Positions 35,597-44,971 of a stretch of DNA of 64,000 bases are shown in pieces (the stretch's first letter is position 1; each line of letters starts with the position of its first letter). Both the position numbers and the translations under genes were made by a program. Origin of the DNA: an uncultured Cytophagales bacterium (lineage in GTDB: Bacteria > Bacteroidota > Bacteroidia > Cytophagales > Thermonemataceae); assembly GCA_938002655.1 (NCBI GenBank), contig CALLAC010000009.1, forward strand, positions 1 through 64,000, written 5' to 3'. The notes under the pieces are model-generated. The model was not told the DNA's origin, did not search any database, and saw nothing but the letters and a program-made list of their open reading frames with translations.

Positions 35597-36561
35597 CTTT
35601 CTCTACTATTTTCTACTTTATCGTAGGCTTGGATAATGGCTTTTACGAGACGGTGCCGAACTACATCGCGAGCATCAAGTTCTACTACGGCAATTCCTTC
35701 AATATTTTGAAGTACTCGAAGAGCATCGGTAAGCCCTGAACGTTGTTTGCTGGGTAAATCAATTTGCGATTGGTCGCCTGTTATGATTACTTTGGAGTTT
35801 GTTCCCATACGTGTCAGGAACATTTTCATTTGCATGGGAGTAGTGTTTTGTGCTTCGTCAAGCAAGATAAAAGCATCGCTGAGGGTTCGCCCACGCATAT
35901 ATGCAAGAGGAGCAATTTCAATGATACGATTTTCAAGATAAAATTTGAGTTTTTCGGCTTGAATCATATCGTCGAGAGCGTCATAAATAGGACGCAAGTA
36001 GGGATCTACTTTTTCTTTCAAATCACCAGGCAAAAAGCCTAAATTTTCGCCTGCCTCTACTGCAGGACGAGTGATGATAATTTTTTTGACTTGCTTGTTT
36101 TTGAGAGCTTGTACCGCCAGAGCTACTGCAATATAGGTTTTACCTGTGCCTGCGGGTCCTAATGCAAAAACTAAATCGTTTTCCATAGAAGCTTTTACCA
36201 TCAGAGCTTGGTTTTGAGTACGCGGTTTGATACCAAAGCCCTTTGTTCCGTATAAAATGACTTCTTCACGAATTCTTTCAAGACTACTACCCTCTTTCTG
36301 CTCTTTATCATTCTGAACGATAAGCTCTTCGATATTCTGTGGTGTAATTTTACCAAATTTATGGTAATGCGTCAGAAGGGCATTGATAATGGCATTGATT
36401 TTCAGAATTTCGGGAGTTTGTCCTTGTATGCGAATTTCATTGCCACGTGAAAGAATTTTACTTGTTGGGAAAGCCGCCGCTATTTGCTTGATGTGGCTAT
36501 TTTCTGCCCCCAAGAAATCTACCAAAGATATGTTTTCCAGTGTGATAATTTTTTCTATCAA
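35593..36561 (-). CDS. phoH: PhoH family ATPase
   Basis: The 322-residue protein has an N-terminal KH-like part (EKIITLENISLVDFLGAEN, ILSRGNEIRIQG) and a P-loop ATPase domain: Walker A FALGPAGTGKTYIAVALA (about 131-148), DAFILLDEAQNTTPMQMKMFLTRMG (Walker B DEAQN, about 228-252) and ITGDQSQIDLP. PhoH proteins are RNA-binding ATPases linked to YbeY and RNA maturation. Translation starts at TTG, since an in-frame stop lies two codons upstream. Convergent overlap with the DUF2520 gene. Confidence 0.95.
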   Translation of the reverse strand: MIEKIITLENISLVDFLGAENSHIKQIAAAFPTSKILSRGNEIRIQGQTPEILKINAIINALLTHYHKFGKITPQNIEELIVQNDKEQKEGSSLERIREEVILYGTKGFGIKPRTQNQALMVKASMENDLVFALGPAGTGKTYIAVALAVQALKNKQVKKIIITRPAVEAGENLGFLPGDLKEKVDPYLRPIYDALDDMIQAEKLKFYLENRIIEIAPLAYMRGRTLSDAFILLDEAQNTTPMQMKMFLTRMGTNSKVIITGDQSQIDLPSKQRSGLTDALRVLQNIEGIAVVELDARDVVRHRLVKAIIQAYDKVENSRES

Positions 36562-36722
36562 AGATTACAGATTTTTAAGTGAAACCATTGAGATACAATA
36601 AACTAAAATATGTAAACTTTGAACTTTAAGTCCAACTTTTCAATAAATTCTCAAACTTTGGTGCTAAAATAAAGAAATTTTTGCTTACTTGCTTACAAAT
36701 TTTTGCATAAAATTACGACATA

Positions 36723-37598
36723 ATGTACGTAGCTATTCATGGAAAAGTTTTTCATAAAGAAATACGCAAGTATATCCAAGATTTGTTTGTATATTTAACA
36801 AAGCACAATCTTGAGGCTTGTATTTCTGCAAGTTTTTACAAAATTTTGAAGAAATCTTTGATAAAGCACATTCCTGAAAATATTTATGAAAAGCCGAATG
36901 AGCTAAAAAATTGTCAATTTTTTTTCAGTTTGGGTGGAGATGGAACACTTTTGGAAGCGGTTACTCACGTGGGGGCTTGGGAAATTCCGATTGTGGGTAT
37001 CAATACGGGCAGATTAGGCTTTTTAGCCACGCATGCTCCTTCGCAAATCAAAAGTTTATTAAAAAACCTTATGGAAGGTTTTTATAGTATTGAAGAAAGG
37101 ACACTGCTACACTTAGAAAGCAATAAAGATATTTTTGAAGGTTCTCCTTTTGCTCTTAACGATTTTACTATCACCAAACGCGATACAGCCTCAATGATTA
37201 CGGTGCATACCTACATAGACGGTGAGTATCTCAATTCTTACTGGGCAGATGGTTTGATTATAGCTACGCCTACGGGTTCTACGGGTTATTCTTTAAGTTG
37301 TGGGGGACCCTTGATTTTACCACGTTCTAACAATTTCGTGATTACGCCTGTAAGTCCGCACAATCTTACGGTGCGTCCGATGGTAATTTCTGATGAAAGT
37401 GTTATTTCTTTTGAAATAGAGGGCAGAAGTAAAAATTTTTTAATTTCCTTAGATTCTCGCTCGCGTGTGATAGATGCCTCGGTTCAGCTTGCTATTAGCA
37501 AAGAAAAATTCAAAGCAAAACTCGTAAAAGCCAACGATACCAATTTTTTAGATACTTTACGAAGCAAACTCAATTGGGGTTGGGACGCAAGAAATTAG
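36723..37598 (+). CDS. nadK: NAD kinase
   Basis: A 291-residue NAD(+) kinase that phosphorylates NAD to NADP. Key motifs: FFSLGGDGTLLEAVTHV with the catalytic GGDGT (about 64-80), PIVGINTGRLGFLA, PFALNDFTI, YWADGLIIATPTGSTGYSLSCGGP (about 171-194), and VRPMVISDESVI. Length is normal. It converges with the M28 peptidase gene, 3 bp apart. No promoter with both boxes is visible, only AT-rich sequence between it and phoH, which diverges. Confidence 0.96.
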   Translation: MYVAIHGKVFHKEIRKYIQDLFVYLTKHNLEACISASFYKILKKSLIKHIPENIYEKPNELKNCQFFFSLGGDGTLLEAVTHVGAWEIPIVGINTGRLGFLATHAPSQIKSLLKNLMEGFYSIEERTLLHLESNKDIFEGSPFALNDFTITKRDTASMITVHTYIDGEYLNSYWADGLIIATPTGSTGYSLSCGGPLILPRSNNFVITPVSPHNLTVRPMVISDESVISFEIEGRSKNFLISLDSRSRVIDASVQLAISKEKFKAKLVKANDTNFLDTLRSKLNWGWDARN

Positions 37599-37601
37599 AC
37601 G

Positions 37602-38630
37602 CTACTGCAAAGTCTGGTTATACAATACTTGCAAAAGTGTTTGTCCTACGGCTTTGAGAGTAGTTTTATCAATAATTTGGATGTTATCTGCCTGCGTATG
37701 ATGATGAGCAGGAAAAGAGTTTTCATAATTGATAATATCAATCATCGGAATTTTGGCATCACGATTTACGTAGAAGTGGTCATCCATAATACCACCTTGC
37801 ATAGATGTTCTTTGATTGATAAAAAAGTTTCCGTATCCCAAGCGTTGAGCAGTTTGCCATACTTCTTGTACAATTCCTTCGGCATATTGCAGTGAAAAAG
37901 GTTCGTGGTAAAATTTCGCACCTTTTGCTCCAACCATATCTAGTAGAATGCCAAAATAAGCCGAATAATTTGGAACATGCTTATTCTTCGACCAATATTG
38001 CGAACCCAGACACCAAGTAGAATTGCTGTGGTCTTCTTCTTTGTAACCTTCGGGGATGCCGTCGTCTTCTAAATCAAAAAAAATCACATCGATACCTACC
38101 GAAGGCTTTTCAGGAGCGTTTTGAATAGTTCGTAAAATTTCTAAAATAACAGCTACGCCACTGGCACCATCATCAGCGGCATCAATAGGTTTTTTATGAA
38201 GCGTGGTATCTTTTTCTTTGTCCGAAAAGCGTCGGCTATCCCAATGAGCCGCCAGTAGTATGCGTTTGCTTGCTTGTGGGTTGATACTACCTATGATATT
38301 TTTGCCGTTCCAAGTTTTTTTATCGAAAGAAGTTGCCTGAAACTCTTGTATTTGAGTAGTAGCACCTAATTTTTGCAAAGTTTTTACCAAATAATCGGCA
38401 CATTGACGGTGAGCTTGCGAATTGGGTACTCGCGGACCGAAAGCTAATTGCTTTTCAATATAAGCAAAAGCACTATCCGCATTAAATTCGGGAGCTTTTA
38501 CCAAGGGTTTGGTGTTTGGGGGAGGGTTGTCTGTATTGTTTTCGTTAGGATTTTCGGTGTAGGTATTGTTAGTAGTACAAGACCACAAAGCTATCAGTAA
38601 AAGGAAAGCAGAAAAATTTTTTTTTAGCAT
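37602..38630 (-). CDS. M28 family metallopeptidase lipoprotein (glutaminyl cyclase-like)
   Basis: The 342-residue protein has a lipoprotein signal (MLKKNFSAFLLLIALWSCTT, Cys18) and a Pro/Asn-rich linker to about residue 45. The M28 zinc aminopeptidase fold follows with the metal residues in order: LLAAHWDSRRF, IDAADDGASGVAV, FFDLEDDGIPEGY, GGIMDDHFYVN, and the last His in FPAHHHTQADN. The DDH and LDMVGA motifs resemble glutaminyl-peptide cyclotransferases of Bacteroidota, so it may form N-terminal pyroglutamate rather than cleave peptides. It is periplasmic or outer-membrane anchored. The LolA-like gene lies upstream on the same strand, 75 bp away. Confidence 0.88.
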   Translation of the reverse strand: MLKKNFSAFLLLIALWSCTTNNTYTENPNENNTDNPPPNTKPLVKAPEFNADSAFAYIEKQLAFGPRVPNSQAHRQCADYLVKTLQKLGATTQIQEFQATSFDKKTWNGKNIIGSINPQASKRILLAAHWDSRRFSDKEKDTTLHKKPIDAADDGASGVAVILEILRTIQNAPEKPSVGIDVIFFDLEDDGIPEGYKEEDHSNSTWCLGSQYWSKNKHVPNYSAYFGILLDMVGAKGAKFYHEPFSLQYAEGIVQEVWQTAQRLGYGNFFINQRTSMQGGIMDDHFYVNRDAKIPMIDIINYENSFPAHHHTQADNIQIIDKTTLKAVGQTLLQVLYNQTLQ

Positions 38631-38705
38631 ATGGATAGCGTTTCAAAAGAAAACAAAACCTCATAGACTTACATGAGCCCATAAGATTTGTAAGAAAGTA
38701 TATTT

Positions 38706-39368
38706 TTAGTCTCTCAAATCTACTTCGTTCACATTAGGGTACTTGCGTTTGTCAAAGTTGAAATAATTATCATCTACTTGCACATCATATGCAATAGTAT
38801 CGATGATATATTTGGAGCGATTTTGATTTTTTTCAAAGATTTCCCAACTTTTGATAGTACGTGTTTTTTTATTCACCACCAAGCGAATTTTAAAGACTTT
38901 TTTGCTTCTATCGGTAGGTTGAAGGTCAATTTCTTCGTAAACTTTTCCATTTTCGGTAAATTCACGAATGAAAATGTACTTATAGTCTTTTTTGTAAAGT
39001 TTGATAACTTTTTCAGGCGTTATGAAAGAGTCATCATCAGGAGTATACTCTGAAATACTGACTTCATTGGCATCTTTGAGGTAAGTCCAAACAGTTTTAC
39101 CATTGCTATAAATTTCTTGATTGGCGAGTTTGAGTTTGAATTTGTTTTTTTTCATAACAAAGGTACCTTTGACTTCGTCTTTGGTTTTGTTGGCTTCATT
39201 ACGAAATTCGTACGTAAAATCGGCTTGTAAGGCTGAGGCAGATAAGAACTTATTTTCTACTTCTGCTAGTATTTGGCGAGCCCTATGTTCGGGAGGGGTC
39301 ATCTGCTTATGCTGTGCAATTGCCTCACAAATTCCTAAAAAAGCAATTATTGCGAAGGTCTTTTTCAT
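38706..39368 (-). CDS. LolA-like outer-membrane lipoprotein carrier protein
   Basis: The 220-residue periplasmic protein has a signal peptide (MKKTFAIIAFLGICEAIAQ) and a LolA fold: ALQADFTYEFRNEANKTKDEVKGTFVMKKNKFKLKLANQEIYSNGKTVWTYL in the first half, then IDTIAYDVQVDDNYFNF at the end. LolA shuttles lipoproteins from the inner to the outer membrane; Bacteroidota carry several homologues, so the precise client is open. It has its own promoter upstream and lies 75 bp before the M28 gene. Confidence 0.9.
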   Translation of the reverse strand: MKKTFAIIAFLGICEAIAQHKQMTPPEHRARQILAEVENKFLSASALQADFTYEFRNEANKTKDEVKGTFVMKKNKFKLKLANQEIYSNGKTVWTYLKDANEVSISEYTPDDDSFITPEKVIKLYKKDYKYIFIREFTENGKVYEEIDLQPTDRSKKVFKIRLVVNKKTRTIKSWEIFEKNQNRSKYIIDTIAYDVQVDDNYFNFDKRKYPNVNEVDLRD

Positions 39369-39393
39369 TGTTTTTTACGTTAAAAAATTTTTA

Positions 39394-39424
39394 CAAACTT
39401 ACTACCTTAATAGACGCAATTCAA
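39394..39424 (-). promoter_or_regulatory. promoter of the LolA-like gene
   Basis: Minus strand TTG (39424-39422), 20-bp spacer, TAAGTTTG (39401-39394). Confidence 0.5.
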
Positions 39425-39450
39425 GTAAAAAAGTTTAATAAAACTTACCT

Positions 39451-40266
39451 TTATTTCCAAACAATGCCTACTTTCCGCAATTGTGCTTTGAGGAAGTTCT
39501 TGATTTTTTCTTTGGTGTTGGTGGCAATTTTTTTGGTAAGAGCGTCATCAGGGCGAGGTTTGAATACCGTATCGTGATATTTTACGGCATCGGCTCGTTC
39601 TTTGGTATAAAAATAGGTATAAATGGATTTTCTTGTCATTCCCGCAGGAACATTGATTTTACTATACCCATGATAAGAAATTTCGTTGGTTTCAAAAATA
39701 ACAGCTCTGTTGAACAGAGGGGCTATTTTTTTCTCACAGGCAGTCATATCGGCATTCCACATTTCTAAATCACCACCGTATTCGGGCTTCCAATTTTTGT
39801 TCATATAAATGAGCATGTTGAGCCTACGATGTACATTTTGAGAGGGGTGAATGTTGAAATCAATATGGATATCTAGAAAACTGCCATTCTTACCTTCGTG
39901 CAAGCCACAGCCCAGGTGGTCGTTGGTAACGAAAACATCTGCAATGCCTGTAACTTTGGAAAGCCATTCAGCAACTTCTTGGCTCATCAACACTTTACGA
40001 ATTTCATTGAAGGCAGGGTGAAAATCATCAAAATTTGCTCCTTCCGATTTGTTTTCGTTGATGCCGTCGTAATGTTTGGCTAATTTTTCGGTAGGCGGGA
40101 AATTATCGTGCAGAATATTAGCAAATTCTTCTTTCAGGAAATTATCCATTACCAGATGCTTGTAAGGCTTGGCATTTTGGAAGGATTTTTGCAACTCGGC
40201 AATTTTTTCTGCCGAAAAATATTCGTTATTCAAATAATATAAAGCCGAAACAAGAGTAGTTTGCAT
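39451..40266 (-). CDS. 2-oxoglutarate/Fe(II)-dependent oxygenase (prolyl 4-hydroxylase-like)
   Basis: A 271-residue oxygenase. The iron triad is visible: FLDIHIDFNIHPSQN (HxD, about 131-145) and NEISYHGYSKI with the distal His, followed by the 2OG-binding MTRKSIYTYFY (Arg). Between them RLNMLIYMNKNWKPEYGGDLEMWN is the typical strand-turn of P4H-type enzymes. It hydroxylates a protein, sugar or small-molecule substrate that the sequence does not reveal. TATATTTG at 40292-40285 (minus) suggests a promoter; no clean -33 box. Confidence 0.88.
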   Translation of the reverse strand: MQTTLVSALYYLNNEYFSAEKIAELQKSFQNAKPYKHLVMDNFLKEEFANILHDNFPPTEKLAKHYDGINENKSEGANFDDFHPAFNEIRKVLMSQEVAEWLSKVTGIADVFVTNDHLGCGLHEGKNGSFLDIHIDFNIHPSQNVHRRLNMLIYMNKNWKPEYGGDLEMWNADMTACEKKIAPLFNRAVIFETNEISYHGYSKINVPAGMTRKSIYTYFYTKERADAVKYHDTVFKPRPDDALTKKIATNTKEKIKNFLKAQLRKVGIVWK

Positions 40267-40324
40267 AGAAAAACAAAATTTTTACAAATATAAACGTTTT
40301 TTGCAGAAAAAACATAGAAAAAAA

Positions 40325-40354
40325 TTGTGAAAAATTAGAAATGCTTTATATTTG
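40325..40354 (+). promoter_or_regulatory. promoter of the START-like gene
   Basis: TTG at 40325-40327, 19-bp spacer, TATATTTG at 40347-40354. Because transcription would start near 40360, a coding start at 40341 is impossible, which supports the ATG at 40452. Confidence 0.6.
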
Positions 40355-40451
40355 CTTTTGGAGCTATGGGTTTTTACTGATAGCTGTTGGGGAGTTTTCC
40401 TTCCAAATCTTTGAAAATCATTTTCATCTTGGTATCTTTTTGTGTTTGCTT

Positions 40452-40841
40452 ATGAAAAAACATAAATTTACAAAGGAGTACGAGCTAAAGGCATCGGTGA
40501 AAATGCTTTATCCTTATTTTTCTACTGCTATTGGTTTGCAAGAATGGTTTGCTGATGAGGTACAAAATATAGATGCACATACCTACCGCTTTCACTGGGA
40601 TAATGAAGACCATATCGGTACGATTACTTCACAAAGAATAGGAAAATCTATCAAATTTGAATTTGATAAAGATAAAAATCCTAAAAATCCATCATATATT
40701 GAATTTCGTTTAGACCACAATGACCTTACCAATTCCACATTTATTCGCATTGTTGATTATTCTGAAGAAACAGACGAAGAAGAACTAAATGAACTTTGGG
40801 ACGGACTGATTCATAAACTAAAAGAAATTGTTGGCGGTTAG
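40452..40841 (+). CDS. START-like domain protein
   Basis: A 129-residue soluble protein with the helix-grip START/AHSA1-like fold: MKKHKFTKEYELKASVKMLY, TAIGLQEWFADEVQNI, YRFHWDNEDHIGTI, FEFDKDKNPKNPSYIEFRLDHNDLTNSTFIRIVDYSEETDEEE, and the closing helix LNELWDGLIHKLKEIV. Family members bind hydrophobic ligands; nothing more can be said of this one. A longer start at 40341 is rejected because it overlaps the promoter and adds only hydrophobic, unconserved residues. The LptF/G gene follows 41 bp later. Confidence 0.88.
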   Translation: MKKHKFTKEYELKASVKMLYPYFSTAIGLQEWFADEVQNIDAHTYRFHWDNEDHIGTITSQRIGKSIKFEFDKDKNPKNPSYIEFRLDHNDLTNSTFIRIVDYSEETDEEELNELWDGLIHKLKEIVGG

Positions 40842-40882
40842 TTTCAGACTTTTCTTGTAAATTTGCAGAAAAACTTGCTTGA

Positions 40883-42364
40883 ATGCCACTCCTTCGCATC
40901 AAAAAAATAGATTGGCTCATCTTGAAGGCATTTGTACCTTCGTTTTTTCTTACGTATTGCGTGGTAGTTTTCTTGCTTCTCATACAAATGGTAATGAGCT
41001 ACCTCGATGAATTTGTGGGTAAAGATATAGGGGTTTTCACTTTTTCTAAAATGCTGTATTACTTTGCTTTGAGCCTAACACCAATGGCTTTACCCTTAGC
41101 TATTCTGCTTTCGGCTCTTATGGCTTATGGCAATTTAGGAGAACATTTTGAACTTACTGCTATCAAGAGTGCAGGTGTTTCTCTTACACGCACTTTACGA
41201 CCTATCGGTATTTTTGCTCTTTTGGTCTCAGTGGTTTCTTTTTGGTTTAGCAACAAAGTGGTACCTTATGCCAATATCAAAGCATATAGTACGCTTTACA
41301 ACGTAAAGCAAACTAAAGCTACACTTGATTTAAAGGAAGGTATTTTTTATGATGGCATACCGAATTATAGTATCAAAGTAAGCAAAAAATATCCCGATGG
41401 CAAAAGCCTCAAAAATGTAATTATTTACTCTCATCAAGATTTTAGAGGCAATAAAGATGTAGTAATCGCTGACTCGGGCAGAATGTACACGATTTTAGAT
41501 GGATCATATCTGGTAATGGAACTTTTCAATGGAAATGCTTACAGCGAATACAACGATGGTACGGGGCAAAGCAATTTCAAATTTGTTCGAAATCAGTACA
41601 AAAAGACAAAACTAGTTCTGAGCCTTGCCGCTTTTCGGAAAAGTAATATTTCCGATTCGCTTTTTCGTTATCATCGTTTAATGAAAAACGTTGTTGAGCT
41701 TCGCAAAGAGATAGATTCTTTCAAAAGAGAAATGGTTAAAACCAAAGAAAAAAGCAAATCCGAAGTGTCTTCGTATTATGTTCATCATCAAAAACCGCTT
41801 CCACAAGATAGTTTTTCCAAACTTACTTTCAACTATAACCTTCATTTTTCGCCCGAACAAGTAGATTCTTTTTGGCAAAAACGTTTTGATAGCATCACTA
41901 CAACGTTTATTTTGCAAAGAGCATTAAACCAAGCTCGTAGTGTGAAAGGTTTTCTAGAATTTCGTAGGAGTAATCTATTCCACAGAATAAATGAAATTCG
42001 TGAGCATTACGTAGAGTTGCACAAAAAATTCACTTTTGCCCTTGCTTGTTTTATGATGTTTCTGATAGGGGCACCTTTGGGCTCTATTATCAAAAAAGGT
42101 GGTTTGGGCGTGCCTATTTTGGTGTCTGTGTTTTTCTTTATTTTGTACTATGTGGTAAATATGCTTTTTGAAAAATGGGTGAAAGAAGGAGTTGTAGAGA
42201 CTTGGGGAATGTGGATGCCCAATCTTATTTTTTTATTTTTTGGGATATTCTTTTTCAATCAGGCTCGTAAAGATTCCCGCCTTTTTGAGTTTGAAATGTA
42301 TCGGATTTGGTTTGAAAGATTTTCAGAAAAATTCAGGAAAAATAAAACCCATACAACGCAATGA
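40883..42364 (+). CDS. LptF/LptG family LPS transport permease
   Basis: A 493-residue YjgP/YjgQ permease. Helices 1-3 (about 12-32, 55-78, 98-118) open with KKIDWLILKAFVPSFFLTYCVVVFLLLIQ. A beta-jellyroll periplasmic part (about 130-260) and a coiled region (about 270-380) follow, and three C-terminal helices include FALACFMMFLIGAPLGSIIKKGGLGVPILVSV. It belongs to the transenvelope LPS export machine with LptB. The other permease subunit is not here. It overlaps the following MDR reductase by 4 bp and is longer than proteobacterial LptF/G (about 360), as usual in Bacteroidota. Confidence 0.9.
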   Translation: MPLLRIKKIDWLILKAFVPSFFLTYCVVVFLLLIQMVMSYLDEFVGKDIGVFTFSKMLYYFALSLTPMALPLAILLSALMAYGNLGEHFELTAIKSAGVSLTRTLRPIGIFALLVSVVSFWFSNKVVPYANIKAYSTLYNVKQTKATLDLKEGIFYDGIPNYSIKVSKKYPDGKSLKNVIIYSHQDFRGNKDVVIADSGRMYTILDGSYLVMELFNGNAYSEYNDGTGQSNFKFVRNQYKKTKLVLSLAAFRKSNISDSLFRYHRLMKNVVELRKEIDSFKREMVKTKEKSKSEVSSYYVHHQKPLPQDSFSKLTFNYNLHFSPEQVDSFWQKRFDSITTTFILQRALNQARSVKGFLEFRRSNLFHRINEIREHYVELHKKFTFALACFMMFLIGAPLGSIIKKGGLGVPILVSVFFFILYYVVNMLFEKWVKEGVVETWGMWMPNLIFLFFGIFFFNQARKDSRLFEFEMYRIWFERFSEKFRKNKTHTTQ

Positions 42365-43356
42365 AAGCATTAGTTCTTACTGAAAATGAAGTAGAAATTC
42401 GCAATGTAGCTATACCCGAGCCCCAAGAAGGGGAAGTTTTGGTGAAAGTTTTGTATGCGGCACTTAATCGTCGTGACCAGTGGATACGTGTAGGCTTGTA
42501 TCCAGGCATTCGGCAAGGGTCAATTTTAGGCTCTGATGCTTGCGGTATTGTGGAAAAAGTTGGTTCTGCCAAACATATTGCTTGGATAGGCAAAAAAGTT
42601 ATTATCAATCCGAATGTAAATTGGGGGGAAGATGCTCGCCACCCACAGCTTTCTTACACTATTTTAGGAATGCCTAGCCATGGTACTTTTGCCGAGTACG
42701 TATGTGTGCCTGTACACAGATTGCACGAAAAGCCTGCTCATCTATCGGATAGTGAAGCGGCGGCTTTACCACTAGCGGCTCTTACGGCATATAGAGCTTG
42801 CTTTTACAAAGGAGAAATTTCGGCAGGTAAAAATGTGCTTGTAACAGGTGCAGGAGGAGGAGTAGCTCAATTTGCCACTCAATTTGCCTCGGCAGCAGGG
42901 GCAAATGTATGGGTAACTTCCAGCAGTGAGGCTCAAATCCAGTTATTGCAAGCAAAGGCAAATATCAAAGGAGGAGTACTTTATACAAAAGCAGATTGGC
43001 ACAAAGATTTATTCAAATTTACCGAAAAAGAAGGCTTTGACGTAATTATTGATAGTGCAGGCGGAAACGATTTTAATTTGCTGATTAAACTTTGTAAAAT
43101 GTCGGGCGTAATTGTTACTTATGGGGCAACTCTCGGCACGGCTAAAATTGATATACCAAGTCTTTTTTTCCGTCAGGCTACTATTAAAGGCTCGACCATG
43201 GGCAATGACCAAGAATTTGCCGATATGGTAGAATTTGTAAGCAAACATCAAATTTCTCCTATAATAGATTCAGTACGACCTTTTTCGGCTATTGTAGAGG
43301 CTCTGAACGATATGGCTATGGGAAAAGTAAAAGGAAAAATTGTTGTTGAAATGTAG
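42361..43356 (+). CDS. zinc-type/quinone oxidoreductase of the MDR superfamily
   Basis: A 331-residue alcohol dehydrogenase-like protein. It has the N-terminal GroES-like domain (EVLVKVLYAALNRRDQWIRVG, LGSDACGIVEKVG) and a Rossmann domain with LVTGAGGGVAQFATQFASAAGANVWVTSSSEA (NADPH site, about 160-192). The end is FSAIVEALNDMAMGKVKGKIVVEM. It reduces quinones or activated alkenes with NAD(P)H; the true substrate is unknown. It is translationally coupled to the LptF/G gene. Confidence 0.92.
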   Translation: MKALVLTENEVEIRNVAIPEPQEGEVLVKVLYAALNRRDQWIRVGLYPGIRQGSILGSDACGIVEKVGSAKHIAWIGKKVIINPNVNWGEDARHPQLSYTILGMPSHGTFAEYVCVPVHRLHEKPAHLSDSEAAALPLAALTAYRACFYKGEISAGKNVLVTGAGGGVAQFATQFASAAGANVWVTSSSEAQIQLLQAKANIKGGVLYTKADWHKDLFKFTEKEGFDVIIDSAGGNDFNLLIKLCKMSGVIVTYGATLGTAKIDIPSLFFRQATIKGSTMGNDQEFADMVEFVSKHQISPIIDSVRPFSAIVEALNDMAMGKVKGKIVVEM

Positions 43357-43512
43357 AATTGATGATGTGATATATGTTTCCCTGAAAAGAATAAAACGAA
43401 CCTTCTACAAAAGAATAAACCCAAAACAATTTTGTACGATTGACAACACCTTCTGAAAAAAAATTGTAAAACTATCAGAAAAAATTTTTATTTTAGGTAA
43501 AATTGTCTGTGT

Positions 43513-44343
43513 ATGTTAGAACAGGAAATAGAAATCAGCGAAATTCGTCTGATAACTGACTTGATACGACAAAAGTATAATTACGATTTTACGAATTATG
43601 CGATGTCTTCGTTCAAAAGAAGAGTAGCAAGAGTGTTAGAAGTTTATAAGATGGATAGTGTAGCTACTTTAATTCGCCGTTTAGATGCAGATGCCAAGTT
43701 TTTCAAAGAATTTCTGACCGAAATCACAGTGAATGTGACAGAAATGTTTCGCGACCCAACATGCTGGATAGCTATACGCGACCAAATTATTCCGCATATC
43801 TTGCAAAACAATAATCACTTTTCCATATGGCATGCAGGTTGCTCTTCGGGGGAAGAAGTCTATTCAATGGCAATTTTGCTAGAAGAAATGGGAATTTTGG
43901 ACAACGTTCGTATTGTAGCTACCGATATAGATCACGTAATTTTGGATAAAGCTCGCGAAGCTCGGTATCATCTTAAAAGCATGGAAGTAAACAAAAAAAA
44001 TTATACTACTTTCGGTGGAAAGTTTTCTTTGGAAAAATATTATCGTGAGGAAAATGGCAAAGCTGTAATGGATAAAAGCCTTGTGAGAAATGTAGAGTTC
44101 AAAGAGCAAAATTTAGTTACAGGTACACCATTTGGTAAGTTTGATTTGATACTCTGCCGAAACGTAATGATTTACTTCAACCAAACCCTGCAAAATCAGG
44201 TCTTGAAACTCTTTCACGAGAGTTTGTTTAAATATGGCTATCTGGTGATAGGCTCAAAAGAATCTTTAATTTGGTGTGAGCTAGCAAACAAATTTATTGT
44301 GGTGAATAATGAGGATAAAATCTACAAAAAAATAAGAGATTAA
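43513..44343 (+). CDS. CheR-type protein glutamate methyltransferase
   Basis: The 276-residue protein shows the CheR N-terminal helical domain (YNYDFTNYAMSSFKRRVARVLE) and the SAM-binding methyltransferase domain: FSIWHAGCSSGEEVYSMAILLEE (motif I, about 96-118), IVATDIDHVILDKAREARY, and DLILCRNVMIYFNQTLQNQVL. It methylates receptor glutamates in chemotaxis, or other proteins in non-chemotaxis systems. It has only CheB beside it (the start codon follows the CheR stop directly), and no receptor, CheA or CheW. Confidence 0.93.
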   Translation: MLEQEIEISEIRLITDLIRQKYNYDFTNYAMSSFKRRVARVLEVYKMDSVATLIRRLDADAKFFKEFLTEITVNVTEMFRDPTCWIAIRDQIIPHILQNNNHFSIWHAGCSSGEEVYSMAILLEEMGILDNVRIVATDIDHVILDKAREARYHLKSMEVNKKNYTTFGGKFSLEKYYREENGKAVMDKSLVRNVEFKEQNLVTGTPFGKFDLILCRNVMIYFNQTLQNQVLKLFHESLFKYGYLVIGSKESLIWCELANKFIVVNNEDKIYKKIRD

Positions 44344-44967
44344 ATGGCAGTTGTTTTAGAGAAAAATAAATACAATCTGCACAATCAGTACAAAGCGATT
44401 GTAATAGGAGGCTCGGCAGGCAGTTTTCAGGTGATAAGCAAGATTTTGCAACATCTGCCCGAAGACTTCCAAATTCCTATTATCATGTGCTTGCATAGGC
44501 TCAAAGATGTACGCAATGGTTTTGCAGAAGCTCTCAATATTAAAAGTAGCAAAATTATCACCGAACCCGAAGATAAAGAGCACATCCGTAAAGGCTCTAT
44601 CTATCTTGCCCCAGCCAACTATCATTTAGGCATAGAATTAGGCAACACCTTTACCCTTTCTACCGAAGAGATGGTCAATAACTCTCGTCCTGCTATTGAT
44701 ATTACTTTTACAACTGCTTCTTATGTTTTTCGTAATAAACTGATTGGCATTTTGCTTTCAGGAGCAAATCGCGATGGGGGGCTTGGGATGAAACGAATTA
44801 GCCAAAGAGGTGGGCTCACCATTGTCCAAGAACCCAAAGAATGCTTGATTGATACAATGCCCAATGCCGCCATAGAGCTTGCCCCTCGTATAGACTACAT
44901 TCTTACCACAGAAGGTATTATTGATATACTTCTGCACCTACACAAACTATACGTTGCACAAGTCTGA
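44344..44967 (+). CDS. CheB-type methylesterase domain protein, no receiver
   Basis: The 207-residue protein consists of the CheB esterase domain only. The catalytic serine lies in IVIGGSAGSFQVISK (about 19-33), the histidine in IIMCLHRLKDVRNGF, and the aspartate near LLSGANRDGGLGMKR (family SGMGSDGA). The usual N-terminal receiver domain of CheB is absent, so activation by CheA phosphorylation is not possible. The start immediately follows the CheR stop, so the two act as a pair, perhaps toward another signalling protein. Confidence 0.92.
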   Translation: MAVVLEKNKYNLHNQYKAIVIGGSAGSFQVISKILQHLPEDFQIPIIMCLHRLKDVRNGFAEALNIKSSKIITEPEDKEHIRKGSIYLAPANYHLGIELGNTFTLSTEEMVNNSRPAIDITFTTASYVFRNKLIGILLSGANRDGGLGMKRISQRGGLTIVQEPKECLIDTMPNAAIELAPRIDYILTTEGIIDILLHLHKLYVAQV

Positions 44968-44971
44968 AAAT

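Noticed and set aside
40341-40451. Longer start for the START-like protein
   Set aside because: It overlaps the promoter at 40325-40354, so the transcript begins downstream; the added residues are unconserved and hydrophobic.
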